55,827 bases of DNA from CAIUPE01 sp046091665 (GTDB taxonomy: Bacteria; Pseudomonadota; Alphaproteobacteria; Rhizobiales; Beijerinckiaceae). The stretch is taken from NCBI GenBank assembly GCA_046091665.1, contig JBJTCD010000056.1, positions 1 to 55,827 on the forward strand, in the 5' to 3' direction. Below the pieces are notes generated by a model. The model searched no databases. It had not been told where the DNA came from and saw nothing but the letters and a program-made list of their open reading frames with translations. The position numbers were made by a program, and so were the translations under genes. Shown here one piece after another: positions 32,695 through 40,503 of the stretch (positions are counted from its first letter, which is position 1; each line of letters starts with the position of its first letter).

Positions 32695-32712
32695 AGGTCC
32701 TCGCGATGATCC

Positions 32713-33723
32713 TTAGCTCAACGCCACATTCAACGCGCTTTCCGGTAAATCTTCACCGAAGCTGCGTTGATAGAATTCGGCGACCAGAGGACGCTCGAGT
32801 TCATCGCATTTGTTGAGGAAGGTCAGACGAAACGCCATGCCGATATTGCCGAAGATGTCAGCATTCTCGGCCCATGTGATGACGGTGCGCGGGCTCATCA
32901 CAGTGGAGAGATCACCATTCATGAAGGCTTGCCGTGTGAGATCAGCGAGGCGCACCATGCGATTGATCGTGTCGCGACCTTCCTTGGTTTGGAAAGGCTT
33001 TGATTTCGCCAAGACGATATCGACTTCCTTATCATGCGGCAGATAATTCAGCGTTGTCACAATCGACCAACGGTCCATCTGGCCTTGGTTGATTTGTTGC
33101 GTACCATGATAAAGGCCGGATGTATCACCAAGACCCACAGTATTTGCTGTCGCAAAAAGTCTGAACGCCCCATGCGGACGGATCACGCGTTTTTGATCAA
33201 GCAAAGTGAGCTTGCCGGAAATTTCTAATACGCGTTGAATAACGAACATCACATCAGGGCGGCCTGCATCATATTCGTCAAATACAAGCGCGATGTTGTT
33301 CTGCAAAGCCCAAGGCAAAATACCGTCTTGGAATTCGGTGACTTGCTTACCGTCTTTCAACACGATCGCATCTTTACCAACGAGATCGAGACGCGAAACA
33401 TGGCTGTCGAGATTGATGCGCACGCAAGGCCATTTCAAACGCGCGGCCACTTGTTCGATGTGAGTTGATTTACCCGTGCCGTGATAGCCTGACACCATCA
33501 CGCGGCGATTGCGCGCAAAGCCCGCGAGAATGGCGAGCGTTGTCTGGCGATCAAAGAGATAATCAGGATCCAGATCAGGCACATGCGGATCGGCAACCGA
33601 ATAGGCCGGCACTTTCATATCCGTGTCGATGCCGAACATCTCGCGTGCGGATACGGTGATATCGGGCATACCGGGGGTCACAGGGGCGCTTGTCACGTAA
33701 AACCTCGCATCGACTACTGGCAC
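32713..33723 (-). CDS. cobS: Aerobic cobaltochelatase subunit CobS
   Basis: This 336-residue AAA+ ATPase is the partner of CobT in the cobaltochelatase. Motifs: GYHGTGKSTHIEQVAARL (Walker A, ~residue 79), LVFDEYDAG (Walker B, ~residue 145) and the sensor region RLFATANTVGLG. The open frame begins at a GTG (33723); an ATG at 33669 (MPDITVSAREMFGIDTD) matches family N termini almost as well, and neither has a strong ribosome site. It belongs to the bolA-dnaJ-cobS-cobT cluster known from many Hyphomicrobiales. No cobalamin riboswitch is seen in the short gap to the J-domain gene. Confidence 0.95.
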   Translation of the reverse strand: MPVVDARFYVTSAPVTPGMPDITVSAREMFGIDTDMKVPAYSVADPHVPDLDPDYLFDRQTTLAILAGFARNRRVMVSGYHGTGKSTHIEQVAARLKWPCVRINLDSHVSRLDLVGKDAIVLKDGKQVTEFQDGILPWALQNNIALVFDEYDAGRPDVMFVIQRVLEISGKLTLLDQKRVIRPHGAFRLFATANTVGLGDTSGLYHGTQQINQGQMDRWSIVTTLNYLPHDKEVDIVLAKSKPFQTKEGRDTINRMVRLADLTRQAFMNGDLSTVMSPRTVITWAENADIFGNIGMAFRLTFLNKCDELERPLVAEFYQRSFGEDLPESALNVALS

Positions 33724-33784
33724 GGTAGGCCGTTTCCGGCTGCCGCTGGATGACCGCTAACGATCGTCCTTGTTGGGAAATGGC

Positions 33785-33801
33785 GGGTTCATTACGAACC
33801 C
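33785..33801. other. Hairpin between the J-domain gene and cobS
   Basis: GGGTTC-ATTAC-GAACCC is a 6-bp stem with a 5-base loop in the 93-bp gap between the J-domain gene stop (33817) and the cobS start, both on the minus strand. On the minus strand no T-run follows, so it is a weak terminator or a processing structure at best. On the plus strand it is followed by TCGGGCTTTT, but no plus-strand gene needs it. Confidence 0.35.
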
Positions 33802-33816
33802 TCGGGCTTTTCTTTA

Positions 33817-34434
33817 TCAGGCGAGGCCTGCCGCTTTCAATGTATTATACGCATGGATGATCTCTCTTAAGCGATCTTCCAGAGAGCGATCCCCGCCATT
33901 CGCATCCGGATGGAAGCGCTTGACCAGCTCCTTGTAGCGGAGCCGAACGGTCGCGGAATCCGAACCAATCTCGAGCGAGAGCGTCTCATAGGCCTTCTGG
34001 GCAAGCGCACCGACCCGCGGCCCCTCGGGCTCGGCTTTCTTGCGCGGCTTTTTGGCCCCGGCATCGTCAAAGAGGTTGAAGGGGTCGATAAAGACCTCCT
34101 CGGGCTTCTTTTGCTGCGGGCGTCTTTTGCCACTCGCGGCATTCTCGCCCATCTTCCAAGTCGGGCGGTGGCCGATCATCGCGTCTTTTTGGTAGGAAAG
34201 GATCGCAGAATCGCTCATTCCGGCGAAATAATTGTAGGATTGGTTATATTCCCGCACATGATCGATGCAGAATTGCCAGAAGCGGCCTTCTTCGTGACGG
34301 CCCTTTGGTGCGCGGTGAGGCCCCGGCTCGGCACATCCCGGATGCTCGCAACGCGGCGGTTCCGATTCGGGGCGTCCCCGGCGGCTTCGCGGCGGTATGC
34401 GGATCTTGTCAAAGAGTTTCGATTTCGGGTTCAT
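33817..34434 (-). CDS. J-domain (DnaJ-like) protein
   Basis: This 205-residue protein has its J domain at the C terminus (ALAQKAYETLSLEIGSDSAT onward, ~residues 143-203), including the HPD triad in RFHPDANGGD, which stimulates Hsp70 ATPase. The N-terminal part is basic and has a Cys/His cluster (RCEHPGCAEPGPHRAPKGRH and FCIDHVREY) that could bind zinc. It lacks the Gly/Phe and zinc-finger regions of canonical DnaJ. Orthologues of this build are regularly found between bolA and cobS in Hyphomicrobiales. Partner and client are unknown. Confidence 0.88.
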   Translation of the reverse strand: MNPKSKLFDKIRIPPRSRRGRPESEPPRCEHPGCAEPGPHRAPKGRHEEGRFWQFCIDHVREYNQSYNYFAGMSDSAILSYQKDAMIGHRPTWKMGENAASGKRRPQQKKPEEVFIDPFNLFDDAGAKKPRKKAEPEGPRVGALAQKAYETLSLEIGSDSATVRLRYKELVKRFHPDANGGDRSLEDRLREIIHAYNTLKAAGLA

Positions 34435-34525
34435 AGCGGCTTAATAATCGCTCCGGCAGTCTGGAAACAAGTCTTGCGGAGAGCGGGCGAAGTGACGCAG
34501 ATAGGGCGGTTGAGGCGCTGATCAC

Positions 34526-34798
34526 ATGACCGACATCCCCATCCGCGACCGCATAGAAACAAAATTGCGCGAGGTTTTCGCGCCCACGCATCTTGTGGTG
34601 ACGGATGATTCCCATCGTCATGCGGGTCATGCGGGTGCGAGACCTGGTGGGCAAACGCATTTCTCCATCGAAATTGTGAGTGCAGCGTTTCAGGGTAAGT
34701 CCCGCGTGGAGATGCACCGCGCCGTCAACGCGCTTCTTTCAGAAGAATTTGCAGATGGTGTCCACGCGCTCGCAATCTCGGCACGGGCACCTGCCTGA
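34526..34798 (+). CDS. bolA: BolA-family protein
   Basis: This 90-residue protein of the BolA family forms [2Fe-2S] complexes with monothiol glutaredoxins and affects iron homeostasis and cell shape. Motifs: RIETKLREVFAPTHLVVTDDS, a His-rich loop HRHAGHAG, and the core FSIEIVSAAFQGKSRVEMHR. It is divergent from the J-domain gene (91 bp apart) and converges on the brnA-like gene, with only 3 bp between the stop codons. Confidence 0.93.
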   Translation: MTDIPIRDRIETKLREVFAPTHLVVTDDSHRHAGHAGARPGGQTHFSIEIVSAAFQGKSRVEMHRAVNALLSEEFADGVHALAISARAPA

Positions 34799-34801
34799 TT
34801 T

Positions 34802-35200
34802 TTATTTGTTTGATCGCGAAGCCTGAACATAGGCCTTCAGAATATTTGCCATACGAGTCAGATGTCCTGGTCCCTGATTGCGAAAATGGTCTAATATTTC
34901 TTGGTCGACTCGCAAATGAATGGAGGTCTTTCGCTTCGGCTTTTCATTCACGAATGTGGCCGCTTTCCAGAATGAGTCATCAAGTTCCAATGTCGGCGCT
35001 CTGCCTATTTGCCGCGATGAACTACTCGCCGATTTCATCCGTTCGATGTCGTCGTGCGAGAAGGTCGCGATATCGTTTAGCGCTTCGTTTGCCGACCTTC
35101 CACGCCGTGATAATGTGGCGGACTTGTCCTCGCCACGTATAGACGATGAAATAGAGCGTTTTGTCCGTGGTGCCGAGCGCTTGGAACCTTTCTTCGCCAT
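34802..35200 (-). CDS. brnA: BrnA-family antitoxin
   Basis: This ~132-residue protein's C-terminal half is a typical BrnA ribbon-helix-helix antitoxin: DDSFWKAATFV, then KTSIHLRVDQEILDHFRNQG and HLTRMANILKAYV. Conserved similarity begins around SHDDIERMK (residue ~50), so a short form starting at the internal ATG (35038) would lose part of it. The full frame from the ATG at 35200 (or 35206) adds a basic ~50-residue tail and overlaps brnT by 179 bp. Start selection is therefore uncertain; GTG/TTG codons in between were not found. BrnA neutralises BrnT and represses the operon. Confidence 0.75.
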   Translation of the reverse strand: MAKKGSKRSAPRTKRSISSSIRGEDKSATLSRRGRSANEALNDIATFSHDDIERMKSASSSSRQIGRAPTLELDDSFWKAATFVNEKPKRKTSIHLRVDQEILDHFRNQGPGHLTRMANILKAYVQASRSNK

Positions 35201-35342
35201 AATCAATCCGTGTATCTGGTGCTTCTAAGCGATCAGGATCGTCAAAAATTCCAACCGCGACGGCGAAATCGACTTTTCTGATCCGCCAATTCTCGTCCCG
35301 CTTCGAGCGGCTCCATGAAAATGCTGGTAGATCATCCGGCAT
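35022..35342 (-). CDS. brnT: BrnT-family ribonuclease toxin
   Basis: This 106-residue RelE-like RNase toxin has the family pattern: FSWSRSKRDENWRIRKVDFA, FDDPDRLE, DYGEERFQALG, YFIVYTWRGQVRHIITAW and KRSAKRYRD. The first conserved block varies from the common DWDP-KN--N--KHG form, so activity is not certain. It is upstream of brnA in the same direction. Typical BrnT is ~90-95 residues; the extra C-terminal ~13 residues (RRHRTDEIGE) lie within the overlap. Putative operator at 35375-35384. Confidence 0.8.
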   Translation of the reverse strand: MPDDLPAFSWSRSKRDENWRIRKVDFAVAVGIFDDPDRLEAPDTRIDYGEERFQALGTTDKTLYFIVYTWRGQVRHIITAWKVGKRSAKRYRDLLARRHRTDEIGE

Positions 35343-35374
35343 CGACCATCATCTCATAAAATATGTACCTGATA

Positions 35375-35384
35375 TGTGTACACA
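35375..35384. promoter_or_regulatory. BrnTA operator candidate
   Basis: TGTGTACACA is a perfect 10-bp palindrome 32 bp upstream of the brnT start. A second partial copy ATGTAC is at 35363-35368. On the minus strand TTGTGT...TATTTT (16-bp spacer) could be the promoter, overlapping the palindrome, as expected for an autoregulated antitoxin site. Confidence 0.45.
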
Positions 35385-35431
35385 ATTCAAGCCCAGTTAT
35401 GAAACGATGTCTAATGCGTTAGGTAAATGAA

Positions 35432-35449
35432 ACTGTCACATGTAACAGT
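35432..35449. promoter_or_regulatory. Near-perfect 18-bp palindrome between brnT and the DMT gene
   Basis: ACTGTCACATGTAACAGT matches its reverse complement at 16 of 18 positions. It is 27 bp beyond the stop of the DMT transporter gene and ~90 bp upstream of brnT. It has no T-run and so is not a classical terminator; a regulator site is possible. Confidence 0.35.
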
Positions 35450-35475
35450 ATAGATGATTGAGGGCTTCGAAAGCC

Positions 35476-36363
35476 TTAACCCACGATCAACAAAGCTCCG
35501 ACGCCGATGAGGATTAGCGCCATGCCTATGAGTTCGCGTCTGCTTGTGGTTTCACTCAATAATTTGCGCGTGACGATTTGCGCAAAGAACACTTCGACAA
35601 GGCCGAGCGTTCGAACATTGGCGGCGGCGGTTAACGAGAAGCCAATGAACCAGAATTGCGAAGCGAAGGCGCCCATGAATCCTGCAAAAAGCGACGAGCG
35701 CCACACGCCGATGCTGGCGGTGAGTGCGCGTCGAACAAAGAGCAGCATCCAGATGATAAGGATCAGTGTTTGAAGACCAAGAGACCATGCGAGCATCGTT
35801 GAAGCGCGTAACACAAAACTTTGTTCTCCAAGCTCGAGAATACCCCCGCGAAAAAATATGGCCGCAAGCGCGAAGAGTCCGCCCGCGGCAATTCCGGCGA
35901 GTGCGGGGCGAAGGCCTGCGGCAGTGAGCTTTTCTCCCGCTTTCACGGCCATTAAAACAACGCCGACGGTTGCTAAAATGATTGCACCGATAGCCGTGAG
36001 GGAGAGGTGGTCGCCAAGCACTAAGGAACCAAAAATCGCCACTTGAACGGGTTCCGTTTTTGTATAGGCCGTCGTAACCGAGAAGGAGCGTTCTTTCATC
36101 GCCAGCAACATCAAAGCGGTTGCGAGAATTTGAGAGACCGCCCCGCCAAAGGCAAAGCCAACAAAAGCGAGATCGGCGGCAGGAACGATTTCACCGCTCA
36201 CGCCTGCAACAAGACTTAAAAACAAAAGTGCAAACGGGAAGCCGTAGAGAAAGCGAACTTGTGTTGCACCAACAGTTCCAATTTCAGCAGTCAATTTCCG
36301 TTGCATCGCATTGCGCGCGGTTTGTGCGGCGGCGGCAATGACGGCGGCAAGTGCCCATAACAT
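35476..36363 (-). CDS. DMT superfamily (EamA) transporter
   Basis: This ~295-residue inner-membrane protein has ten hydrophobic segments in two EamA halves. Its N terminus, MLWALAAVIAAAAQTARNAM, and QVRFLYGFPFALLFL identify a subfamily of EamA permeases. The frame is open to 36441, but the ATG at 36363 begins directly at the first membrane helix. It is divergent from another, dissimilar EamA gene (start 36553) with 189 bp between them. The final C-terminal helix ALILIGVGALLIVG is normal. Substrate unknown. Confidence 0.85.
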   Translation of the reverse strand: MLWALAAVIAAAAQTARNAMQRKLTAEIGTVGATQVRFLYGFPFALLFLSLVAGVSGEIVPAADLAFVGFAFGGAVSQILATALMLLAMKERSFSVTTAYTKTEPVQVAIFGSLVLGDHLSLTAIGAIILATVGVVLMAVKAGEKLTAAGLRPALAGIAAGGLFALAAIFFRGGILELGEQSFVLRASTMLAWSLGLQTLILIIWMLLFVRRALTASIGVWRSSLFAGFMGAFASQFWFIGFSLTAAANVRTLGLVEVFFAQIVTRKLLSETTSRRELIGMALILIGVGALLIVG

Positions 36364-36552
36364 CTGAAGTCTGTCCCCGGTATGCTTTTCTTTAAAGTCC
36401 TTTATTTGCGTGTATTTTGTTGAGGTCAACCAAAACTGCACAGTGGCGATGCAGCTTCCGAGGGTTGAGCTTCTCAGATACCCCGCGTATGTGTCTCACA
36501 CAAAAGAAGAAGCTTGTTCAGGCGATTTTGCCTTGAGTGCGGGAGTAAACGC

Positions 36553-37431
36553 GTGGAGTCTCAACAAACCGGACGGGGGATCGGCTTTGCCTTGGCCGGC
36601 GCGTTTTTCTACGGGTTCAATATCACTTTCGCAAAAATCTCATCGGAGATGGGCGTTCAAGGTCCGATGATTGTTGCTGAGCGTGTGCTCGTGATGATCG
36701 CGATTGGGCTTTGTTTTGCCGCGCTCACACGCAGTGCGATACGCATCGCCAAAGGCGAGATTATGCCCATGGTGCTGCTTGGGTTGGGCAGTATGGGTGT
36801 GTCGATAGGTTATCTTTCTTCGGTTGCGTTTATTCCTATCACTGTTGCGGCAGTGATCTTCTATACTTTTCCAATCCTGATCGTGATTGCGAGCCCACTC
36901 GTTGACGGCAAAAAACTCACGCCAGCCATGCTTGGTATCGTGGCCCTTGCATTCATTGGCGTTGTGTTGGTGCTCGGCATGGCGGGCGGGGATCTTGATG
37001 TAAGAGGTGTGGCGCTGGCTCTGCTTGCAAGCGTTTCTGCCGCTATGCAGTTTTTCGCGGGCACGAGATGTCGTGTGACCCCAAACGCGGCAAAAATTGT
37101 TGTCACGCAAGCGATTGTTCTGCCGGGCGCGCTTGCCTCCGTGTGGGCGACAGGCGGTGTCTTTACAATTGAAACGCAAATAACTGCGGCAGTACCGATC
37201 TGGTTGACAATTGGTGGCTTTGTTCTCGGTTTTGTGTTTCAAATCTTGGCCCTCGCGCGCATCTCGGCTACGGTTGCAGGCTTGGTTTTTTGTCTTGAAC
37301 CCGTCGTTGCGGCGATTACTTCGGCGATTGTGCTTGGTGAGCGATTACAGGCAATTCAATATTTCGGAGGCTTTCTCGTGATTGTTGCGATTGCTCTGAC
37401 CATGGTGGCCGAACGACAGGCAGCCCGGTAA
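36553..37431 (+). CDS. DMT superfamily (EamA) transporter
   Basis: This ~292-residue inner-membrane protein has ten hydrophobic segments and two EamA repeats. GTG at 36553 is selected because GGAG stands 7 bases before it; the frame is open from a TTG at 36514. Motifs such as GFALAGAFFYGFNITFAK open the first repeat and LEPVVAAITSAIVLGERLQA closes the second. It ends 4 bp before the CobW-like GTPase gene and is probably co-transcribed with it. It is divergent from the other EamA gene. Substrate unknown. Confidence 0.85.
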   Translation: MESQQTGRGIGFALAGAFFYGFNITFAKISSEMGVQGPMIVAERVLVMIAIGLCFAALTRSAIRIAKGEIMPMVLLGLGSMGVSIGYLSSVAFIPITVAAVIFYTFPILIVIASPLVDGKKLTPAMLGIVALAFIGVVLVLGMAGGDLDVRGVALALLASVSAAMQFFAGTRCRVTPNAAKIVVTQAIVLPGALASVWATGGVFTIETQITAAVPIWLTIGGFVLGFVFQILALARISATVAGLVFCLEPVVAAITSAIVLGERLQAIQYFGGFLVIVAIALTMVAERQAAR

Positions 37432-37435
37432 ACTC

Positions 37436-38533
37436 ATGCCGAGTGCGCCGATTCCTGTCACGATCATCACAGGCTTTCTTGGTGCCGGAAAGACCACGCT
37501 TCTCAATCGATTGCTCAAAGATCCGGCGCTCGCCGATACAATTGTGATCGTCAATGAGTTTGGGGAAATCGGACTCGATCATCTTTTTATAGAGACCCGA
37601 GATGACAATATGATCCTGATGGCTTCGGGTTGTCTTTGTTGTACGATTCGTGGTGATCTGATTTCAACGCTTGAAGATCTCATTAAAAAATATGATACGG
37701 GCTCTCTAAAAGCTTTCAAGCGCGTGATCATCGAAACAACGGGTCTTGCCGATCCTGCACCGATTTTACAATCGCTTATCGGTCATCCGATGATCCTCGT
37801 GCGCTATACGCTTGATGGCGTTGTCACTCTTGTTGATGCGGTAAATGGATCATCAACGCTTGATCATCATCGTGAAGCGGTAAAGCAAGCGGCGATTGCG
37901 GATCGTATCGTGCTGACCAAGACGGATCTTCAAACGGATACGGACCCCCTTCGCGCACGGTTGAAAAAACTTAATCCTGCGGCGCTTGTTATTGATGTGC
38001 AAAGTTCCAATACCGATGTGGCGCATCTCATTGGGGCAGGCGCCTTTGATCTCTCAATAAAAACTCCCGATGTGGCGGCATGGCTCAAATCCGAAGCCTA
38101 TGATGATCATGACCATCATCATGACCATGATCATCACGCACATCATCACGACATCAATCGTCATGATGATCATATTCGCGCCTTTTGCCTCACAACGCAT
38201 GAGGCAATTCCCATCGTAGCGTTCGAAATGTTTTTGACCTTGCTTCAATCAGCGCATGGTCCAAATTTGTTGCGCATGAAGGGGATCGTGAAGCTTGCCG
38301 AACATCCGGATCACCCGGTGATTCTCCATGGCGTACAGCATGTTTTTCATCCGCCGGTTAAATTATCGTACTGGCCTGACGATGATCACCACACAAAACT
38401 TGTTTTTATCACCAAAGACCTCGATGAGAGTTTTGTATCGCGGCTTTGGGACGCCTTTCTAGATCGCCCGGGGATTGACACGCCCGACCGCTCCGCCATG
38501 TTTGAGAACCCGCTCTCTTTAAGGCGGGAGTAA
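37436..38533 (+). CDS. CobW/COG0523-family metal chaperone GTPase
   Basis: This 365-residue G3E GTPase has TGFLGAGKTTLLNRLL (Walker A, ~residues 11-26), the metal-binding CxCC motif SGCLCCTIRGD (Cys65, 67, 68), ETTGLADPAP and TKTD (~residue 159), and a His/Asp-rich insert (~residues 221-247) with more than ten histidines. Relatives deliver Zn or Co to enzymes; the His-rich loop favours zinc or nickel storage or transfer. CobW is named from cobalamin clusters, but here the cobaltochelatase genes are ~4 kb away on the other side of several genes, so the metal is not decided by context. It follows an EamA transporter gene. Confidence 0.88.
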   Translation: MPSAPIPVTIITGFLGAGKTTLLNRLLKDPALADTIVIVNEFGEIGLDHLFIETRDDNMILMASGCLCCTIRGDLISTLEDLIKKYDTGSLKAFKRVIIETTGLADPAPILQSLIGHPMILVRYTLDGVVTLVDAVNGSSTLDHHREAVKQAAIADRIVLTKTDLQTDTDPLRARLKKLNPAALVIDVQSSNTDVAHLIGAGAFDLSIKTPDVAAWLKSEAYDDHDHHHDHDHHAHHHDINRHDDHIRAFCLTTHEAIPIVAFEMFLTLLQSAHGPNLLRMKGIVKLAEHPDHPVILHGVQHVFHPPVKLSYWPDDDHHTKLVFITKDLDESFVSRLWDAFLDRPGIDTPDRSAMFENPLSLRRE

Positions 38534-38555
38534 AGACGGGCGGAGGGAAATAAAA

Positions 38556-40352
38556 ATGTGGACCGTGTCGGTGCTCTTGAGCGAGATTGCTTATCTGCGC
38601 GGGGCTTTGCGCACGCTCAATCGTGTGAAGCCGGTCAAATCGACCCCGAACCGTACTGTCCTGGATCGTCTTGAAGACGTGATTGCCGAAAATCACAATC
38701 GCGTCGCGTTGATTTCGGATGAAGAAACACTGACCTATGGCGAGATGGGCAGCCGAATCAACCGTATCGCGCGATGGGCGCACGCAAATGGCATCGGTAA
38801 AGGTGATACGGTCGCGCTTTTTCTGCCGAACCGTCCCGACTATCTCTGCATCTGGCTTGGTATTGCGCGCGCGGGCGGCGCAACCGCTTTGCTGAATACG
38901 TCACAAACCGGCCAAGCGCTGATGCATTCTGTGACCATCGTCAAGCCCAAGCTTGCCATCGTCGCGCGTGATTTGCGCGAGATCTATCATCACGCCATGG
39001 ACAATGTGTCCGATGCACCGCGCGTTTTCGCCCATGATGTTAAAGAGTCGGAATTCGATCAAGCACTGCAGAATTATTCCGACGCGCCTCTAGACCCTCA
39101 TGAACGTGTGACGCTCACGCTCGATGATCGCTGTGTCTTTGTTTACACGTCGGGTACAACAGGATTGCCGAAAGCGGCCAATATCAATCATTATCGCGTA
39201 AGTGCCATGGCGTTAGGTTTCTCTTCCGTCATGGAATCGGAAAAGTATGATCGGCTTTATGATTGCCTGCCGATGTATCATTCCAATGGCGGTATTCTCG
39301 CCACCCTCGGCGTTCTCATTCGGGGCGGCAGTGTCGTGATTCGCGAAAAATTATCGGTGCGGGAATTCTGGTCTGATATCATCAAACAGAACTGCACTTT
39401 GTTTTTCTATATCGGTGAAGTGTGTCGTTATCTCTTGAATGCACCGCCCTCTCTGCTCGATCGCCAACATCGTATTCGCTTGATTTGCGGCAATGGTTTG
39501 CGGCCCGATATTTTTCAAGCGTTTTCAAAACGTTTCGGTATCAAACATGTTCGTGAATTTTATGGCGCGACCGAGGGCAATATTGCGCTGTTTAATTTTG
39601 ATTCACGTCCCGGTGCGATTGGTCGCATTCCGAAATGGGCGGAGAAACGTTTCGTTGTCAAAGTTGTGCGATTTGATGTCGAGCATGAAAGACCAATGCG
39701 TGATGGGTATGGACGGTGTATCCCTTGCAAGCCGGGCGAGATTGGCGAAATCATTGGCGAGATTATTGATGATCCGAATGCGCCTGCGAACCGTTTTGAA
39801 GGCTATGCGGATACAAATGCGAATGAAACAAAAATTCTGCGTAATGTGTTTCGTGAGGGTGATGCGTGGTTTCGCTCAGGCGATCTCGTGACGCGTGACG
39901 GGCGCGGTTATTTTTATTTTGTTGATCGCATCGGTGACACGTTTCGGTGGAAGGGCGAGAATATTTCAACGAATGAAGTCGCAGAAACCATCAACACCCA
40001 TCCGGGCGTTGCATCTTGTGCGGTTTATGGCATTGCGATTGCAGGGCATGATGGTAAAGCGGGCATGGCGGCGCTGCATCTCTCCGAACATGAACCATTC
40101 GATCTTGATCGCCTTTCGAAACATCTTATCGACAATCTGCCACCCCACGCGCGGCCACTGTTTTTACGTCTGCGTCGTGAGGCGGATATGACCGGTACAT
40201 TCAAAATCCGCAAAGTTGACCTAATGAAAGAAGGCCTCACGCCGCGCGATGCAAGCGAGCCTCTTTATGTGTTCGACAGTGAAACGGGACGCTATCGCAT
40301 CGTGGATGATATGATGCGTCGAGATATTCTTGACGGTCGCGTAAGGTTGTAA
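38556..40352 (+). CDS. Long-chain acyl-CoA synthetase (FATP/FadD6-like AMP-forming ligase)
   Basis: This 598-residue ANL-superfamily enzyme activates fatty acids to acyl-CoA. AMP-binding motif VFVYTSGTTGLPKAANI (~residue 193), YGATEGN (~339) and GDLVTRDGRGYFYFVDRIGD (~440) are present, with the C-terminal TGTFKIRK lysine motif. The VRFDVEHERPMRDGYGRCIP and FRWKGENISTNEVAE stretches place it with FATP/SLC27-like long-chain enzymes rather than short-chain ones. It starts 22 bp after the CobW-like gene and ends at the 118-bp inverted repeat element, facing another acyl-CoA synthetase gene. Confidence 0.88.
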   Translation: MWTVSVLLSEIAYLRGALRTLNRVKPVKSTPNRTVLDRLEDVIAENHNRVALISDEETLTYGEMGSRINRIARWAHANGIGKGDTVALFLPNRPDYLCIWLGIARAGGATALLNTSQTGQALMHSVTIVKPKLAIVARDLREIYHHAMDNVSDAPRVFAHDVKESEFDQALQNYSDAPLDPHERVTLTLDDRCVFVYTSGTTGLPKAANINHYRVSAMALGFSSVMESEKYDRLYDCLPMYHSNGGILATLGVLIRGGSVVIREKLSVREFWSDIIKQNCTLFFYIGEVCRYLLNAPPSLLDRQHRIRLICGNGLRPDIFQAFSKRFGIKHVREFYGATEGNIALFNFDSRPGAIGRIPKWAEKRFVVKVVRFDVEHERPMRDGYGRCIPCKPGEIGEIIGEIIDDPNAPANRFEGYADTNANETKILRNVFREGDAWFRSGDLVTRDGRGYFYFVDRIGDTFRWKGENISTNEVAETINTHPGVASCAVYGIAIAGHDGKAGMAALHLSEHEPFDLDRLSKHLIDNLPPHARPLFLRLRREADMTGTFKIRKVDLMKEGLTPRDASEPLYVFDSETGRYRIVDDMMRRDILDGRVRL

Positions 40353-40353
40353 T

Positions 40354-40471
40354 CGTCATTGCGAGCGGGAGCGAAGCAATCCAGCTGATGATCGTCGCGA
40401 GAACGCAATAGCGCCGTCGCGCCTCTTCTTTTGACTCCAACTAGATTGCTTCGCGTTCGCTCGCAATGACG
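40354..40471. repeat. 118-bp inverted-repeat element (MITE-like)
   Basis: The 31-bp arms at 40354-40384 and 40441-40471 are inverted copies differing at only about four positions; both contain CGTCATTGCGAGCG and GCGAAGCAATC. The 56-bp centre has no coding content. The CGTCATTGCGAG...GAAGCAATCCAG family is a repeat seen in many bacterial genomes. It occupies most of the 151-bp gap between the two converging ligase genes, where the fold could act as a terminator. No transposase gene is present. Confidence 0.85.
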
Positions 40472-40503
40472 GTTTAGGAGACTCACACTCGTAATGACGA
40501 ACG

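Noticed and set aside
33724..33816. Cobalamin riboswitch upstream of cobS
   Set aside because: The gap is only 93 bp and has no B12-box-like sequence; only a 6-bp hairpin is present.
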